Notes: generated by a model not told the origin, from the letters alone. 64,000 nt of DNA from Treponema sp. OMZ 787 (GCF_024181225.1 NZ_CP051198.1:1612001-1676000), one strand, 5' to 3'; shown: positions 18,440-27,603, counted from the first letter of the stretch. Program-made: numbers and translations.

Positions 18440-18460
18440 TTTTTACCCCTATGAGAATTT

Positions 18461-19522
18461 TCAGTTTCCTAAAACGGTTTTTTCTATCTGTCTTAACTGA
18501 GACCTGTAAAGCCCTGCAATATTTGAGCCGTAATCTGCAAGAAGCTGGATAATATTTCGAGGAGTTTCATCATTATCGCTTCCGTTGATTCTGTCTCCTG
18601 CGTCTCCAAGACCGGGCATTATGTAAGCAGAAGCATTTAAGGCTGGATCCATCCAAAGAGTATAAAGGGTACAGTTATCCAAGGCCCGTACAATTCTCAA
18701 CGCACCCTTTAATGCCGAAATTACATGGAAGCAGCTTATGGATTTCGGTTTGATACCCAATTTTTTTAGGTGCTTTACAACAGTTACAAGGCTTCCTCCG
18801 GTTGCATTCATAGGATCTGCAAAAATAAGGTCCTTGCCGTCCAAGTCTTTTAAGTTAAAATAGGACTTATCCAAATCAAGGATGTACTGCATATCGTCTT
18901 CTTTGCGGGAATCATCCCTTTTTATCTTAAAGAGGGCAAAGGGGGTTACATAACCGTGAGAAGAATATTCTTCGATTTCTTTTGAAAGAATCATTGAAGG
19001 GAGGAGTGCCCCTCTTAGCATGACGCACATAACTGTGTTTTCGATTTTATGGTCGATATCCGTTATCTTGTGAACGGCATAGTTTTGAACCGGATCGGTA
19101 ACAGGGGTTTTTACTACAAGATAGTTTTTTTTGTCTTTTTGGTGTCCCTTATAAGCCAATTTAAAAAGCATTTCAAAGGAACGCTGGGTATAGTATAAGA
19201 ATTCGCTGTGGTCTGTTTTTATAGAGCGGAGCTTTGCAATAACTCTTGAAGCCTCTGCATGACTTTCGTGTTCCGTATCAAAGGAAAAGATTTTAAGCTG
19301 GGGTATTTCCTTGCAGATATTCTGCATAAGATGCCCCATTTCGGTATAGAGCCTTATAACCTCCTCCTTTGCCTTTTTCTTATTTTCGCCGCCTTCCTTT
19401 TCTAAAATCGTAAAATTGTCAATAGCTTCCTGATAAAGAGCATTCATCTCATTAAGATGCCTTATATCGTCCTCAGTTAAATATCCGTCAAGAGCTTCTG
19501 CTCCCATAATTACCTTACCCAT
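18461..19522 (-). CDS. upp: Uracil phosphoribosyltransferase-like protein with N-terminal extension
   Basis: A 353-residue protein. The C-terminal 200 residues carry the UPRT signature: the PRPP loop DPMNATGGS and the uracil-binding stretch [16 protein letters not shown] turns uracil and PRPP into UMP for pyrimidine salvage. The family is normally about 210 residues; here an extra N-terminal region of about 140 helical residues is present. That may make it a lineage-specific form with regulatory or oligomerisation function. A GAGGAG box precedes the start. The gene points away from tetR. Confidence 0.75.
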   Translation of the reverse strand: MGKVIMGAEALDGYLTEDDIRHLNEMNALYQEAIDNFTILEKEGGENKKKAKEEVIRLYTEMGHLMQNICKEIPQLKIFSFDTEHESHAEASRVIAKLRSIKTDHSEFLYYTQRSFEMLFKLAYKGHQKDKKNYLVVKTPVTDPVQNYAVHKITDIDHKIENTVMCVMLRGALLPSMILSKEIEEYSSHGYVTPFALFKIKRDDSRKEDDMQYILDLDKSYFNLKDLDGKDLIFADPMNATGGSLVTVVKHLKKLGIKPKSISCFHVISALKGALRIVRALDNCTLYTLWMDPALNASAYIMPGLGDAGDRINGSDNDETPRNIIQLLADYGSNIAGLYRSQLRQIEKTVLGN

Positions 19523-19586
19523 ATCGGCTCCTCATTTAAAAATCAAAGAAGTATAAAAGAAAGAAGATAAAAATTCAAGGGGCTAA

Positions 19587-19616
19587 GTCGAAGTGACACG
19601 GCAAATGTCGAAGTGA
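19587..19616. repeat. Direct repeat GTCGAAGTGA, 20-bp period
   Basis: Two exact 10-base copies at 19587-19596 and 19607-19616 start 20 bp apart (two helical turns), between upp and tetR and just upstream of the tetR -35 box. A tandem activator or repressor site is possible. Confidence 0.5.
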
Positions 19617-19630
19617 AAAGTACTTTTATA

Positions 19631-19673
19631 TTGACAATTTTTTTCTTTTAAATATACTGATAACATGGTTACC
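19631..19673 (+). promoter_or_regulatory. tetR promoter and palindromic operator
   Basis: Promoter TTGACA (19631-19636), 16 nt, TATACT (19653-19658). Directly after the -10 box lies the 15-mer GATAACATGGTTACC (19659-19673), an imperfect palindrome with TAAC/GTTA arms covering the expected transcription start. A 12/15 match occurs in the MATE gene control region (24571-24585), which suggests autoregulation plus control of the exporter by this TetR protein. Confidence 0.6.
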
Positions 19674-19687
19674 AAAGAGGCAAAAAA

Positions 19688-20323
19688 ATGAGTACGAGAA
19701 CTTATGCACAAACACACGAAACGATTCTCAACAAGGGAAAAGAACTTTTTCTAAAGGAAGGTTTTGAGCGCGCGAATTTACGGGAAATATGCAGGCTTTC
19801 AGGCATTACCACAGGCGGATTTTACCGGCACTTTAAAGACAAGGCGGATTTATTTTCCGCATTGGTGGAACCTGCGGTTCAGGGCTTGTTGGAGCAGTAT
19901 TCCGCATCAGAAAAGCTGTGCTTCAGTGTGCTTGAAGAAGGCGGCATTGAGGAAATATGGAAGGTTTCGGCTGAAGCCCTTGAAGATTTTGTCTCTTATA
20001 TTTTCGACAATCTTGAAGCTTTTAAACTGGTTCTCTGCTGTGCATCCGGTACCGAATATGCCGATTTTACCGATTGGATGGTAAAGCGGGAAATGAAGGA
20101 TATGTATAAAACCTACGAACTGCTTGAAAAAAAAGGCATTGCCGTCCGCCGGCTTCCCGAAAAAGAATTGCATATGCTTACCCATGCGTATTTTTCCTGT
20201 ATATTTGAAACCGTGCTGCACAACTTTTCAAAAGAAGATGCTTTGCAGTCGATGAAAACCCTCGCCGAATTTTTCTCCGCCGGCTGGAGAAAAGTTTTCG
20301 GGGTGGAGGATGGAGAGAAATAA
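19688..20323 (+). CDS. TetR/AcrR family transcriptional regulator
   Basis: A 211-residue repressor-type protein. The N-terminal helix-turn-helix is clear: LREICRLSGITTGGFYRHFKDKADLF at about residues 27-52. The remaining helical part would bind a small-molecule inducer; its ligand is unknown. Base composition is richer in G+C than the Hachiman genes that follow and matches the MATE gene at 24785. Together with the shared palindrome this suggests that regulator and exporter once were adjacent. A GAGGCAAAAAA ribosome-binding region precedes the ATG. Confidence 0.88.
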   Translation: MSTRTYAQTHETILNKGKELFLKEGFERANLREICRLSGITTGGFYRHFKDKADLFSALVEPAVQGLLEQYSASEKLCFSVLEEGGIEEIWKVSAEALEDFVSYIFDNLEAFKLVLCCASGTEYADFTDWMVKREMKDMYKTYELLEKKGIAVRRLPEKELHMLTHAYFSCIFETVLHNFSKEDALQSMKTLAEFFSAGWRKVFGVEDGEK

Positions 20324-20530
20324 TTCTAAGAGTAATTTTGTTTAGTATTTTAACGGTATAAAACAATAATATAATTTTTTTGAAATATATTTTGTATATT
20401 AGATTTATTATGGGAGAAATGAAATTATTGCATTTTTAAAAAGACTATATGACTTATCTAATATGAAAAGTCTGGACTCAAGACTAGAAAATGCATCAGT
20501 AATTATATAAATTTTGCAGTGGAGATTAGA

Positions 20531-21361
20531 ATGACTTCGTTTTTTGATAATAGCAAATATTTTGTGTTTGACAAATCTATACCTTCTTCAAGCGGAAAAG
20601 AAATACAGGTATATAAACTTAATAATGAATTATTAGATGATAGTATTTTGAATAGTTGGGCTTCTGGATTAAGAAATAATTATGTTGAAGAGATCCTGTT
20701 AGAGCCTCTAGTTAAGGGAACAGGATTAACGCAAAAAGAGTTTTTGGAGAAGAATATATTTCCCAATCATCAAAATAAACTAGGTGCTTCGACTATGTCA
20801 GGAGAATTCGGTGAGATATTGGTATATGACTATATAAATTTTGTGCTAAAACACTATGTTACCAGGACTAGATATTTTGAAAAAGTCAATCCTAATATGC
20901 CGGTTCCTGGAAGTGATGTAATAGGGTATCAAGTTAAATATATTGATAATCCAAGCGAAACGGATCACTTAATAGTTGCTGAAGTAAAGACTCGCTCAAG
21001 TATATCTGGAAATAAAAATAGTTTGTGTAAAACAACTGTTAAAGATGCAATAGAACACTCTGTTAAAGATAGGGTGAGAATAGGGGAATCCCTAAATGCT
21101 GAAAAAAGAAGATTACTTAACCGTTCAAGAATTGAAGAGGCTAAAATAGTAGAAAGGTTTCAAAATAAAACGGATAATCCATTTTATTTAGACTTTTTTG
21201 CAGTTGCTGTATTGGATAATGAATTGTATTCAGATCAAGTAGTTTTGGATGTGGTTAATAGTCAGCATGAAAATATAAAATCTACAAATGTATTAATAAT
21301 TTATTCTAAAGAATTAAAGCTTTTCTTAAGAGATTTGTATAGGAGGGCTTGTTTATGTTGA
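20531..21361 (+). CDS. hamA: HamA, Hachiman defence nuclease (DUF1837)
   Basis: A 276-residue protein of the DUF1837 family, the effector subunit of Hachiman anti-phage defence, which with HamB senses DNA damage or invading DNA and degrades DNA. Visible active-site elements are GEFGE (91-95), GSD (127-129) and EVK (151-153), a PD-(D/E)XK type core. The start is ATG 20531 with GGAG at 20521-20524; an in-frame GTG at 20519 lacks a ribosome binding site. The stop overlaps hamB by 7 nt, with a strong AGGAGG inside the hamA end, so both are co-expressed. AT-rich relative to its neighbours, consistent with acquisition. Confidence 0.85.
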   Translation: MTSFFDNSKYFVFDKSIPSSSGKEIQVYKLNNELLDDSILNSWASGLRNNYVEEILLEPLVKGTGLTQKEFLEKNIFPNHQNKLGASTMSGEFGEILVYDYINFVLKHYVTRTRYFEKVNPNMPVPGSDVIGYQVKYIDNPSETDHLIVAEVKTRSSISGNKNSLCKTTVKDAIEHSVKDRVRIGESLNAEKRRLLNRSRIEEAKIVERFQNKTDNPFYLDFFAVAVLDNELYSDQVVLDVVNSQHENIKSTNVLIIYSKELKLFLRDLYRRACLC

Positions 21362-24300
21362 TAGAAAGTACTTCAAAGTACTATTTGAAAAAAGTTCGAG
21401 CAAAAGCAAAAATGTATGAATATGGAGTGCCGAAGAATCTTCATATTGAAGTTGAAAATCAAGCCAATGATCTCATATTACTTAGTATTGGAGTAGTTGG
21501 AGACATCGCTAATGAAATATGGAACATGAAAGGAGCACCTATAATTCTTCCAAAGAACAAGGAAGAAGAATTATATTTTGTCTCAAGATTTTTTGATTCA
21601 TATTTCCAATCCAAAATGAGTATAGAGATGAACCCATATTATATTTTAATGGGAGCAGTTACTTATTATTTTTGCAATATGAATGGAAGTTCAAAAGTAA
21701 TGATGAGTATTATGCCAGATTTATATAATTTCGAGTTTTCTGCTTCTGGATTAGAAAATGTAATAATGTGGTTGTTAGATAATAATCATGAATTTAAGAT
21801 TGACAGTATAGATGAAAAATATAGAAGTTATATTACACAATTGATTGAGTACTATAATGTATTTTTTGATTGCAAAAAAACTAATAACACTAATTTCAAT
21901 GACTTTAGAAGTTATGTTTACAAACTTGGCAACGACAGAGAAATATTATTTACAGATATTATTTTAGCAATATTAAAAAAGAAAATTTATAATTCTTGTA
22001 TTAATCTAATGCCACTGTATTCTGAACTTGATAAGGATAATTGGATTTCAACATTTAAGAATAATGCGATGATGAAAGAAATGTGGTCATCTCAGCTTTT
22101 GTTGGGAGAAAAAGGAATTTTCAAAGGGAAATCAGGTGTTATTCAAATGCCGACAAGTTCAGGGAAAACAACTTCGGTTTCACTTGCTGTACAAGCCGCT
22201 TTTTTATCTAATAGAACTTCCATTGTAATTGTTGTGGCTCCATTCAGGGCTTTATGTAAGGAAATAATGTTTGATATGGAAAATTTTTTTACATTTGATG
22301 AAAATATAAATATAACTGAATTTTCTGATATTCCTGAACCTAGTGAAATAGAATTAGTCACATCTGAGTCAATTGTCAAAAAAGTATTTGTTATGACTCC
22401 AGAAAAGTTGGCTTATATTTTAAAACACAATACGGAAATAATTGAAAGTATTAACATGATTATTTTTGATGAGGCTCATTTGTTTGATGATGAAGCAAGA
22501 GGGACGGATTATGAACTTTTATTAACAACTATTAATAGTTATCTTAAACCAGGTGCACAGAAAATATTAGTTTCAGCAGTAATTTCGAATGCTGAACAGC
22601 TAAACACATGGATTAACAAAGATGGTATTGTAATAAGGAATAATACTATTAAGACATCAGAAAAAACGGTAGCCTTTAATACATTCACTTCGACTAATTT
22701 TAATAATGCTTGTAGCAATCTTTTTTTTGTGGATCCAAATAGACATTTAGAAGAAGAGTTTTATGTACCTAGAGTGGTTCAAACAAAAGAATTAAATAAA
22801 AAAAGTAATGAAAGAACTCCAAGATATTTTCCTGATTTAAAAAATAATAAGCAAGATGTAGGTATTTACTACGCTATTAAGTTAATCAGGAATGGAAGTA
22901 TTGCTATTTTTTGCTCAAAAAAAGATATTGTAAATAAGATATTATTAAGATTTATTGAATTAAAAGAGAGAGGCGTTTCGCTTGATGATTTTTATTGTTT
23001 GTCAGATGATGTTGAATGTTCAAAAATTGCTTATTTAATAAGAGAACATTTGGGTGAAAACACTTTGTACATAGCAGCATTGAACGGTATTTTAGGGCAT
23101 CATGCAGGTGTACCAAACGGAATAAGAGTTGCTGAAGAATATGCATTGAAAAAATCATTAGTTCATTGTGTTGTATGTACTTCTACATTGGCTCAAGGAG
23201 TAAATTTGCCGATTAAATATTTAATAGTATCAAGTTTATATCAATCACAACAAATAATTAAGGTTAGAGACTTTCATAATTTAATCGGAAGGACAGCAAG
23301 AGCTGGAAAAGAAACGGAAGGAACAATTATTTTAACAGAAGATGTTTATAAAAATAATAAAGAAGCTTATAAATTAGATAATTATAGACGACTTCTTAAT
23401 GCTGATAATTCAGAGGAGTGTTCTAGTAATCTTTTGAAATTGGTTAGAAAAATAGATTTAGATAATGGTGATAGTATTTCTGTTGCATTCTTAAAGAAAT
23501 ATATTTATTTAAGGTATTCTGAATACGAAGAATATGCCAATATAAAAAACAAATTGCTTGAAGATAAAGAACAAGGAAAAGAATATGGTAAAGAGATTTT
23601 TTATAAAATGAATCAAATAGAACATATTCTAATATCATTGGAAAATTTTATACTTGGCTTTGCAGATGTTGAAGATGAAAGTTTTGAAATTATCCAATCT
23701 ACATATGGGTACTATTTGGCGAATGAAAAAGAAAAGGAAGATCTGAAGTATATATACAACCTCATTAAAAATAATATTGATAGTATTGAAGTTGCTGATA
23801 AGTTTCTTTATAGAAAAAGTATGTTAGGTATACTGAAAATGAAAGAGTTATCAAAATTCGTAGATGAAAATTTATATGAAATAGCAAATGCTGATTTTGA
23901 TGTACTAATTAACATTATTGCTAATAAACTGAAAGAATCAGAAGTTTGCAAGATTATACCTAAATTTATTGATGATAGCTATGTTTATGAACTATTAAAA
24001 ATGTGGATTAATGGTAAAAGTTACATTCAAATTTGGAACTACTCAAAATCAGTAAATTTGCTAATTAAATGGGGTAAAAAGAGTAAAGATATATCATTGG
24101 AAGATATAATAACTTTATGTGATTCAGACTTTGGATATGTTTCATTAACAATAATACAAGCTATTGTTGAGTTGCTAAGTACCAAAGATTGTAATGAAAA
24201 TATACAGGAAGATTTAGGTGAGATAATTTATAGAATAAGATATGGATTACCTAACAAAGAGTCAATATATGTATATGAACTTGGATTTGCTGATAGAATA

Positions 24301-24450
24301 ATTTCACAAAAAATTGCTGAAGTACTTAAAAATTTTGATTGTAGTAGTAAAACAAAAGTAAAATCAATAATAAAGAATCACAAAAATGAATTAAAATCTG
24401 TTTTGTCAAATTATCCATCATATTTTATGGATAGGTTAAAAAAAATTTAA
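21355..24450 (+). CDS. hamB: HamB, Hachiman superfamily 2 helicase
   Basis: A 1031-residue helicase. Motifs: Walker A MPTSSGKT (265-272), DEAH (372-375), TLAQGVN, and motif VI region GRTARAG (645-651). About 260 residues precede the ATPase core and about 380 follow it, as in HamB proteins. HamB uses ATP to translocate on DNA and holds HamA inactive until triggered (known for characterised systems). ATG 21355 is 8 nt from AGGAGG (21341-21346); a TTG at 21349 is too close. No frameshift is seen, so the system looks intact. Confidence 0.87.
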   Translation: MLIESTSKYYLKKVRAKAKMYEYGVPKNLHIEVENQANDLILLSIGVVGDIANEIWNMKGAPIILPKNKEEELYFVSRFFDSYFQSKMSIEMNPYYILMGAVTYYFCNMNGSSKVMMSIMPDLYNFEFSASGLENVIMWLLDNNHEFKIDSIDEKYRSYITQLIEYYNVFFDCKKTNNTNFNDFRSYVYKLGNDREILFTDIILAILKKKIYNSCINLMPLYSELDKDNWISTFKNNAMMKEMWSSQLLLGEKGIFKGKSGVIQMPTSSGKTTSVSLAVQAAFLSNRTSIVIVVAPFRALCKEIMFDMENFFTFDENINITEFSDIPEPSEIELVTSESIVKKVFVMTPEKLAYILKHNTEIIESINMIIFDEAHLFDDEARGTDYELLLTTINSYLKPGAQKILVSAVISNAEQLNTWINKDGIVIRNNTIKTSEKTVAFNTFTSTNFNNACSNLFFVDPNRHLEEEFYVPRVVQTKELNKKSNERTPRYFPDLKNNKQDVGIYYAIKLIRNGSIAIFCSKKDIVNKILLRFIELKERGVSLDDFYCLSDDVECSKIAYLIREHLGENTLYIAALNGILGHHAGVPNGIRVAEEYALKKSLVHCVVCTSTLAQGVNLPIKYLIVSSLYQSQQIIKVRDFHNLIGRTARAGKETEGTIILTEDVYKNNKEAYKLDNYRRLLNADNSEECSSNLLKLVRKIDLDNGDSISVAFLKKYIYLRYSEYEEYANIKNKLLEDKEQGKEYGKEIFYKMNQIEHILISLENFILGFADVEDESFEIIQSTYGYYLANEKEKEDLKYIYNLIKNNIDSIEVADKFLYRKSMLGILKMKELSKFVDENLYEIANADFDVLINIIANKLKESEVCKIIPKFIDDSYVYELLKMWINGKSYIQIWNYSKSVNLLIKWGKKSKDISLEDIITLCDSDFGYVSLTIIQAIVELLSTKDCNENIQEDLGEIIYRIRYGLPNKESIYVYELGFADRIISQKIAEVLKNFDCSSKTKVKSIIKNHKNELKSVLSNYPSYFMDRLKKI

Positions 24451-24550
24451 TATGAACTTATTATCCATAATTTTTCATACTTCCAATAAAACCTCTTTCC
24501 ATTGATTTTAATAGAAGAATATTTTTTTATATATGATATCCTTCCCCCTC

Positions 24551-24598
24551 TTGACTTTTTTCTTATTTTTGATAACAATGTTAGCATATAATGTTAGC
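24551..24598 (+). promoter_or_regulatory. Control region of the MATE gene with TetR-type palindrome
   Basis: TTGACT at 24551-24556 could pair with AACAAT (24574-24579, 17 nt); a TATAAT lies at 24587-24592. The 15-mer GATAACAATGTTAGC (24571-24585) has TAACA/TGTTA arms and matches the tetR operator at 12 of 15 positions. AATGTTAGC is repeated at 24577-24585 and 24590-24598. Binding here would block the promoter whichever -10 is used. Confidence 0.5.
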
Positions 24599-24618
24599 TA
24601 AAGATTTATGGAAGGGAT

Positions 24619-24773
24619 GTTGAAGCTTCAGATGCAAATAGCACCTTCCGCTTCAACTAGAGTTTTGGGGCAAGCGCAAAACTCTCATCATTGTATGCCG
24701 TTTCTCATTAGCATTGCGAAACGGTGTAAAAATTGTTCCTCGGTTTTTGATAAAACCTTCGTAACAATTTTTA
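24619..24773 (+). promoter_or_regulatory. Four-hairpin leader upstream of the MATE gene
   Basis: Four consecutive inverted repeats: GTTGAAGC/GCTTCAAC (24619-24626, 24650-24657), GAGTTTTG/CAAAACTC (24660-24667, 24677-24684), GCCGTTTC/GAAACGGT (24697-24704, 24718-24725), and an 11-bp arm pair (24727-24737, 24763-24773) with a nested GGTTTT/AAAACC stem. The last arm runs into TTTTT and overlaps the first A of the TAGGAGG ribosome binding region. It could be an attenuator or translation-control leader. An open frame through this segment (from ATG 24608) is not convincing as protein. Confidence 0.6.
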
Positions 24774-24784
24774 GGAGGAATAAA

Positions 24785-26116
24785 ATGAATCAAGATATGA
24801 AAACACAATTATTGACAAAAAGCCCGATGGAGCTGCTTTTTAAACTGGCGGTGCCCGGAATAGTCGGAATGGTTGTTATCGGGCTGTATCCGTTTATGGA
24901 CGGGGTATTTGCAGGAAGGATTATCGGAGACTATGCGATGTCCGCAATCAGCATTTCTATGTCGTTGACGCTGATAAACGGAGCGGTGTCTGCACTGCTC
25001 GGGGTCGGAAGTGCTTCTATTTTGTCGCGGGCAATCGGCAAGGGAGATGCGGAAACGGTAGATAAAATTTTCGGCAATGTTTGTTATTGGGTGCTGCTTT
25101 TCTCGGCAGTGATTACGGCGGCGGGTGTGCTTGCTGCTCCGTATTTTTTGGAAATGGTGGGAGCAAAAGGAGCGATTAAAGATTTCGGCGTACGGTATTT
25201 GCGGATTGTGTTTTTAGGTTCGGTATTCGTAAACTTTGCACAAGCCGGAAACATGACCATGCGCGGAGAGGGTGCGTTGAAACAATCCATGTTCATTATG
25301 GGAGCGGGGGTTCTTTTGAATATCGTGCTGGATCCGATTTTTATGCTCCTAATGGGAGACTATGCTATTGAGGGAGCTGCGATTGCTACGGTGCTGTCGC
25401 AAATTGTGCAGGCGGTTTTAACTCTGCGCTATTTTGCGAAAAAAAGCCCCTTTGTCAAAATACATAAAATTAAAAAGTACAAAGAAATATACCGTGAAAT
25501 GTTCGGTATCGGAAGCTCGGCTATGCTAATGCAGCTTTTGTTTGCGGTACAGCAAACGGTTTTGTTCAAGCAGGCGTTTACCTTCGGCGGCGATAACTGG
25601 GGGATTTTGATGTCCGCCACAATGCGCCTTTATATGTTTTCGTTTATTCCGCTTTGGGGCATGAGTCAGGGCTTGCAGCCGGTTATCGGGGCGAACTACG
25701 GCGCCAAGCAGTACGGCAGAGTACGCGAAACGATGAAACTTTTTATGTACGGCGCAACGCTTCTTGCCGCTCTCTCGTGGGTGCCTGCAATGCTTTTTTC
25801 AGAAAGTCTCTTGTCAATCTTTAATGTGCGCCTCGAAATTATTACAGCAGGCCGTATCAACTTCAAACTGTTTTATTCTACTTTTATTTTATACGGAATT
25901 ATGATTATGACGCTCACCTTTTTCCAATCTATCGGCGATGCCAAAAAAGCCGGAGCGATTGTCCTCTTGCGTCAGCTCATCCTCTTTGTTCCCGCCATGC
26001 TGATTTTGCCGCTCTTGTTCGGAAGCCTCACCGTATGGTGGGCGGAACCTGCCGTTGATTTTACGATGATACTCATCAGCTTTATCATGCAGCAGAGAGT
26101 GTTGAGGAGGTTGTGA
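24785..26116 (+). CDS. MATE family multidrug/Na+ antiporter
   Basis: A 443-residue inner-membrane exporter with about 12 hydrophobic segments. The MATE start is typical (KSPMELLFKLAVPGIVGMVV, then LYPFMDGVFAGRIIG). It would expel cationic drugs or metabolites using Na+ or H+. ATG 24785 is 6 nt from AGGAGG; the upstream in-frame ATG at 24608 would add 59 residues that do not resemble MATE and overlap a structured leader. Likely repressed by the TetR protein encoded at 19688, whose operator-like palindrome recurs upstream of this gene. Confidence 0.9.
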   Translation: MNQDMKTQLLTKSPMELLFKLAVPGIVGMVVIGLYPFMDGVFAGRIIGDYAMSAISISMSLTLINGAVSALLGVGSASILSRAIGKGDAETVDKIFGNVCYWVLLFSAVITAAGVLAAPYFLEMVGAKGAIKDFGVRYLRIVFLGSVFVNFAQAGNMTMRGEGALKQSMFIMGAGVLLNIVLDPIFMLLMGDYAIEGAAIATVLSQIVQAVLTLRYFAKKSPFVKIHKIKKYKEIYREMFGIGSSAMLMQLLFAVQQTVLFKQAFTFGGDNWGILMSATMRLYMFSFIPLWGMSQGLQPVIGANYGAKQYGRVRETMKLFMYGATLLAALSWVPAMLFSESLLSIFNVRLEIITAGRINFKLFYSTFILYGIMIMTLTFFQSIGDAKKAGAIVLLRQLILFVPAMLILPLLFGSLTVWWAEPAVDFTMILISFIMQQRVLRRL

Positions 26117-26547
26117 TGTGAGTTAATTTGTAATAGGGGAATGGGTAATTTGTAATGCTTAATGATGAATTTAGGCGGGCTTCACGGTCTTCGGTTCAAT
26201 CTTTTTCATTGGTGTCGGGTACTATACCTCCCTATACACTTCCGGACGGCGAATTTCGGCATAGCCGTCCGTATTAATCCTTGAATGACGAGTTTTAGCT
26301 CTAAAAATGTTTAATACAAAGAACTCGATGACATCCTACCAGCTTCTGAATTGAGTTATTTTTACAATAAAACTTATAAAATAATATGGCTATCTAGTTG
26401 GAAAAATTGGGTAGTTATGGTATACTACATATGGTATATGCTTGGTTAAGTTTTTATATTTTGTACTATATAGGGAAGAATAGTTGAATTTTTTTAACTT
26501 ATACTAAAGCTTTTACTATAAAAATAGCATTATAGGAAGTGAGTAAA
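26117..26547. other. 430-nt non-coding gap with repeats and a GC-rich hairpin
   Basis: TAATTTGTAAT occurs twice (26124-26134 and 26146-26156). A GC-rich hairpin CGGACGGC/GCCGTCCG spans 26243-26271. On the minus strand a 12-codon frame (26209-26171) reads MKKIEPKTVKPA; it may be the remnant of a lost gene, but this is weak. Near 26426-26450 there are two TGGTATA copies in a region that could hold the promoter of the next gene. No intact gene is visible. Confidence 0.5.
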
Positions 26548-27603
26548 TTGTATTCAAGTATCAATATTGAAAATTATCGAAATATTCAGAAAGCCGATAT
26601 TAAATCATTAAATAAAGTTAATTTATATATCGGTCCAAATAATTCCGGAAAAACATCTCTTCTGGAAGCAATATATTTACTGTCTTCGCCTCTGAATTTT
26701 CGTGCTTGTATGACGGTCATAGGACACAGAGCAAACGGATTACAAGTTACCCATAAATCGCTCATATCTAATTTGTCTTGGCTGTTTAACAGACAAAACA
26801 TCAACACTCCTATTAAACTGACAGGAGAAATTGAAGAAAAAAAATATCAAGTTTCATTGTCGTCTCACAAATATACACAGATTACTGATGCGGGAATTAG
26901 AGCTACCAACAGTCAAGATCTAACCATCGGTAAATTGATAATGCAGTTTGTAATTTCAGATATAAATGAATCTTTTACCAAAGAAATAGATTTTTCATCA
27001 GCACAAAGGCTATCGATGTTGGGATCTGATGCTCCACCGCTTCAGATAGCAGGATTGATAAATTCACACTGGCACTCACAGCCCGATGTTGGAATAAGAG
27101 AATTTAGTACAGCGGAAAAAAATGGTTTATTTCCGCTTTGTTTACAATTGATGCAGGAATTTGACAAAGAAATTACGGATATAAAAATTATATTGGATGA
27201 AGATGATCAACCTGTAATACATTTTAAAAGTGAGGAACTCGGTTTATATCCGATTTCGATAGTAGGAGACGGATATAAAAGAGTATTGTTAACAACACTT
27301 ACTTTAGCATCGGTAATAAATGGGTGTTTAATGGTAGATGAATTTGATGCGGGGATTCATCACAGTATGCTAAAAAGATATTTTGAATGGCTTATCAAAA
27401 TTGCCGATAAATATAATATTCAACTGTATCTTTCTTCTCATAGCTTTGATGCCCTGAGTGTTCTCACTGAATTGGATGCCGCTTATCTTGCTTCTATAAA
27501 TATCTATAAAATTTTGAAAAGTGCAGAACAAACTGATTTTATATGTATCAAGGGACAAGATGCAGCTTCTGCTATAAATGAACTTGGGGTTGATTTACGA
27601 TGA
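26548..27603 (+). CDS. AAA-15/OLD-type ATPase, first gene of a two-gene candidate defence pair
   Basis: A 351-residue SMC/ABC-like ATPase that starts directly with INIENYRNIQKADI, as in RecF/OLD-type proteins. Walker A GPNNSGKT is at 29-36. The Walker B region LMVDEFDAG has D264 and E265, and a switch His lies in LYLSSHSFDAL. TTG 26548 is preferred because an AGGAAGTGAG box ends about 7 nt before it; the GTG at 26539 overlaps that box. Its stop overlaps the next start by 4 nt (ATGA), so the partner is translationally coupled. Similar ATPase plus TOPRIM pairs act in phage defence (PARIS, Gabija, OLD); membership in any named system is not shown. Confidence 0.78.
   Translation: MYSSINIENYRNIQKADIKSLNKVNLYIGPNNSGKTSLLEAIYLLSSPLNFRACMTVIGHRANGLQVTHKSLISNLSWLFNRQNINTPIKLTGEIEEKKYQVSLSSHKYTQITDAGIRATNSQDLTIGKLIMQFVISDINESFTKEIDFSSAQRLSMLGSDAPPLQIAGLINSHWHSQPDVGIREFSTAEKNGLFPLCLQLMQEFDKEITDIKIILDEDDQPVIHFKSEELGLYPISIVGDGYKRVLLTTLTLASVINGCLMVDEFDAGIHHSMLKRYFEWLIKIADKYNIQLYLSSHSFDALSVLTELDAAYLASINIYKILKSAEQTDFICIKGQDAASAINELGVDLR

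Noticed and set aside
20519-20533. GTG start for hamA
   Set aside because: No ribosome binding site in front; ATG 20531 has GGAG at the right distance.
24619-24773. Integron attC site in the MATE leader
   Set aside because: The hairpins lack paired core sites of the GTTRRRY/RYYYAAC type in the right order.
24608-24784. N-terminal extension of the MATE protein from ATG 24608
   Set aside because: The 59 extra residues do not look like MATE sequence and the DNA is a chain of hairpins; ATG 24785 has a proper AGGAGG.
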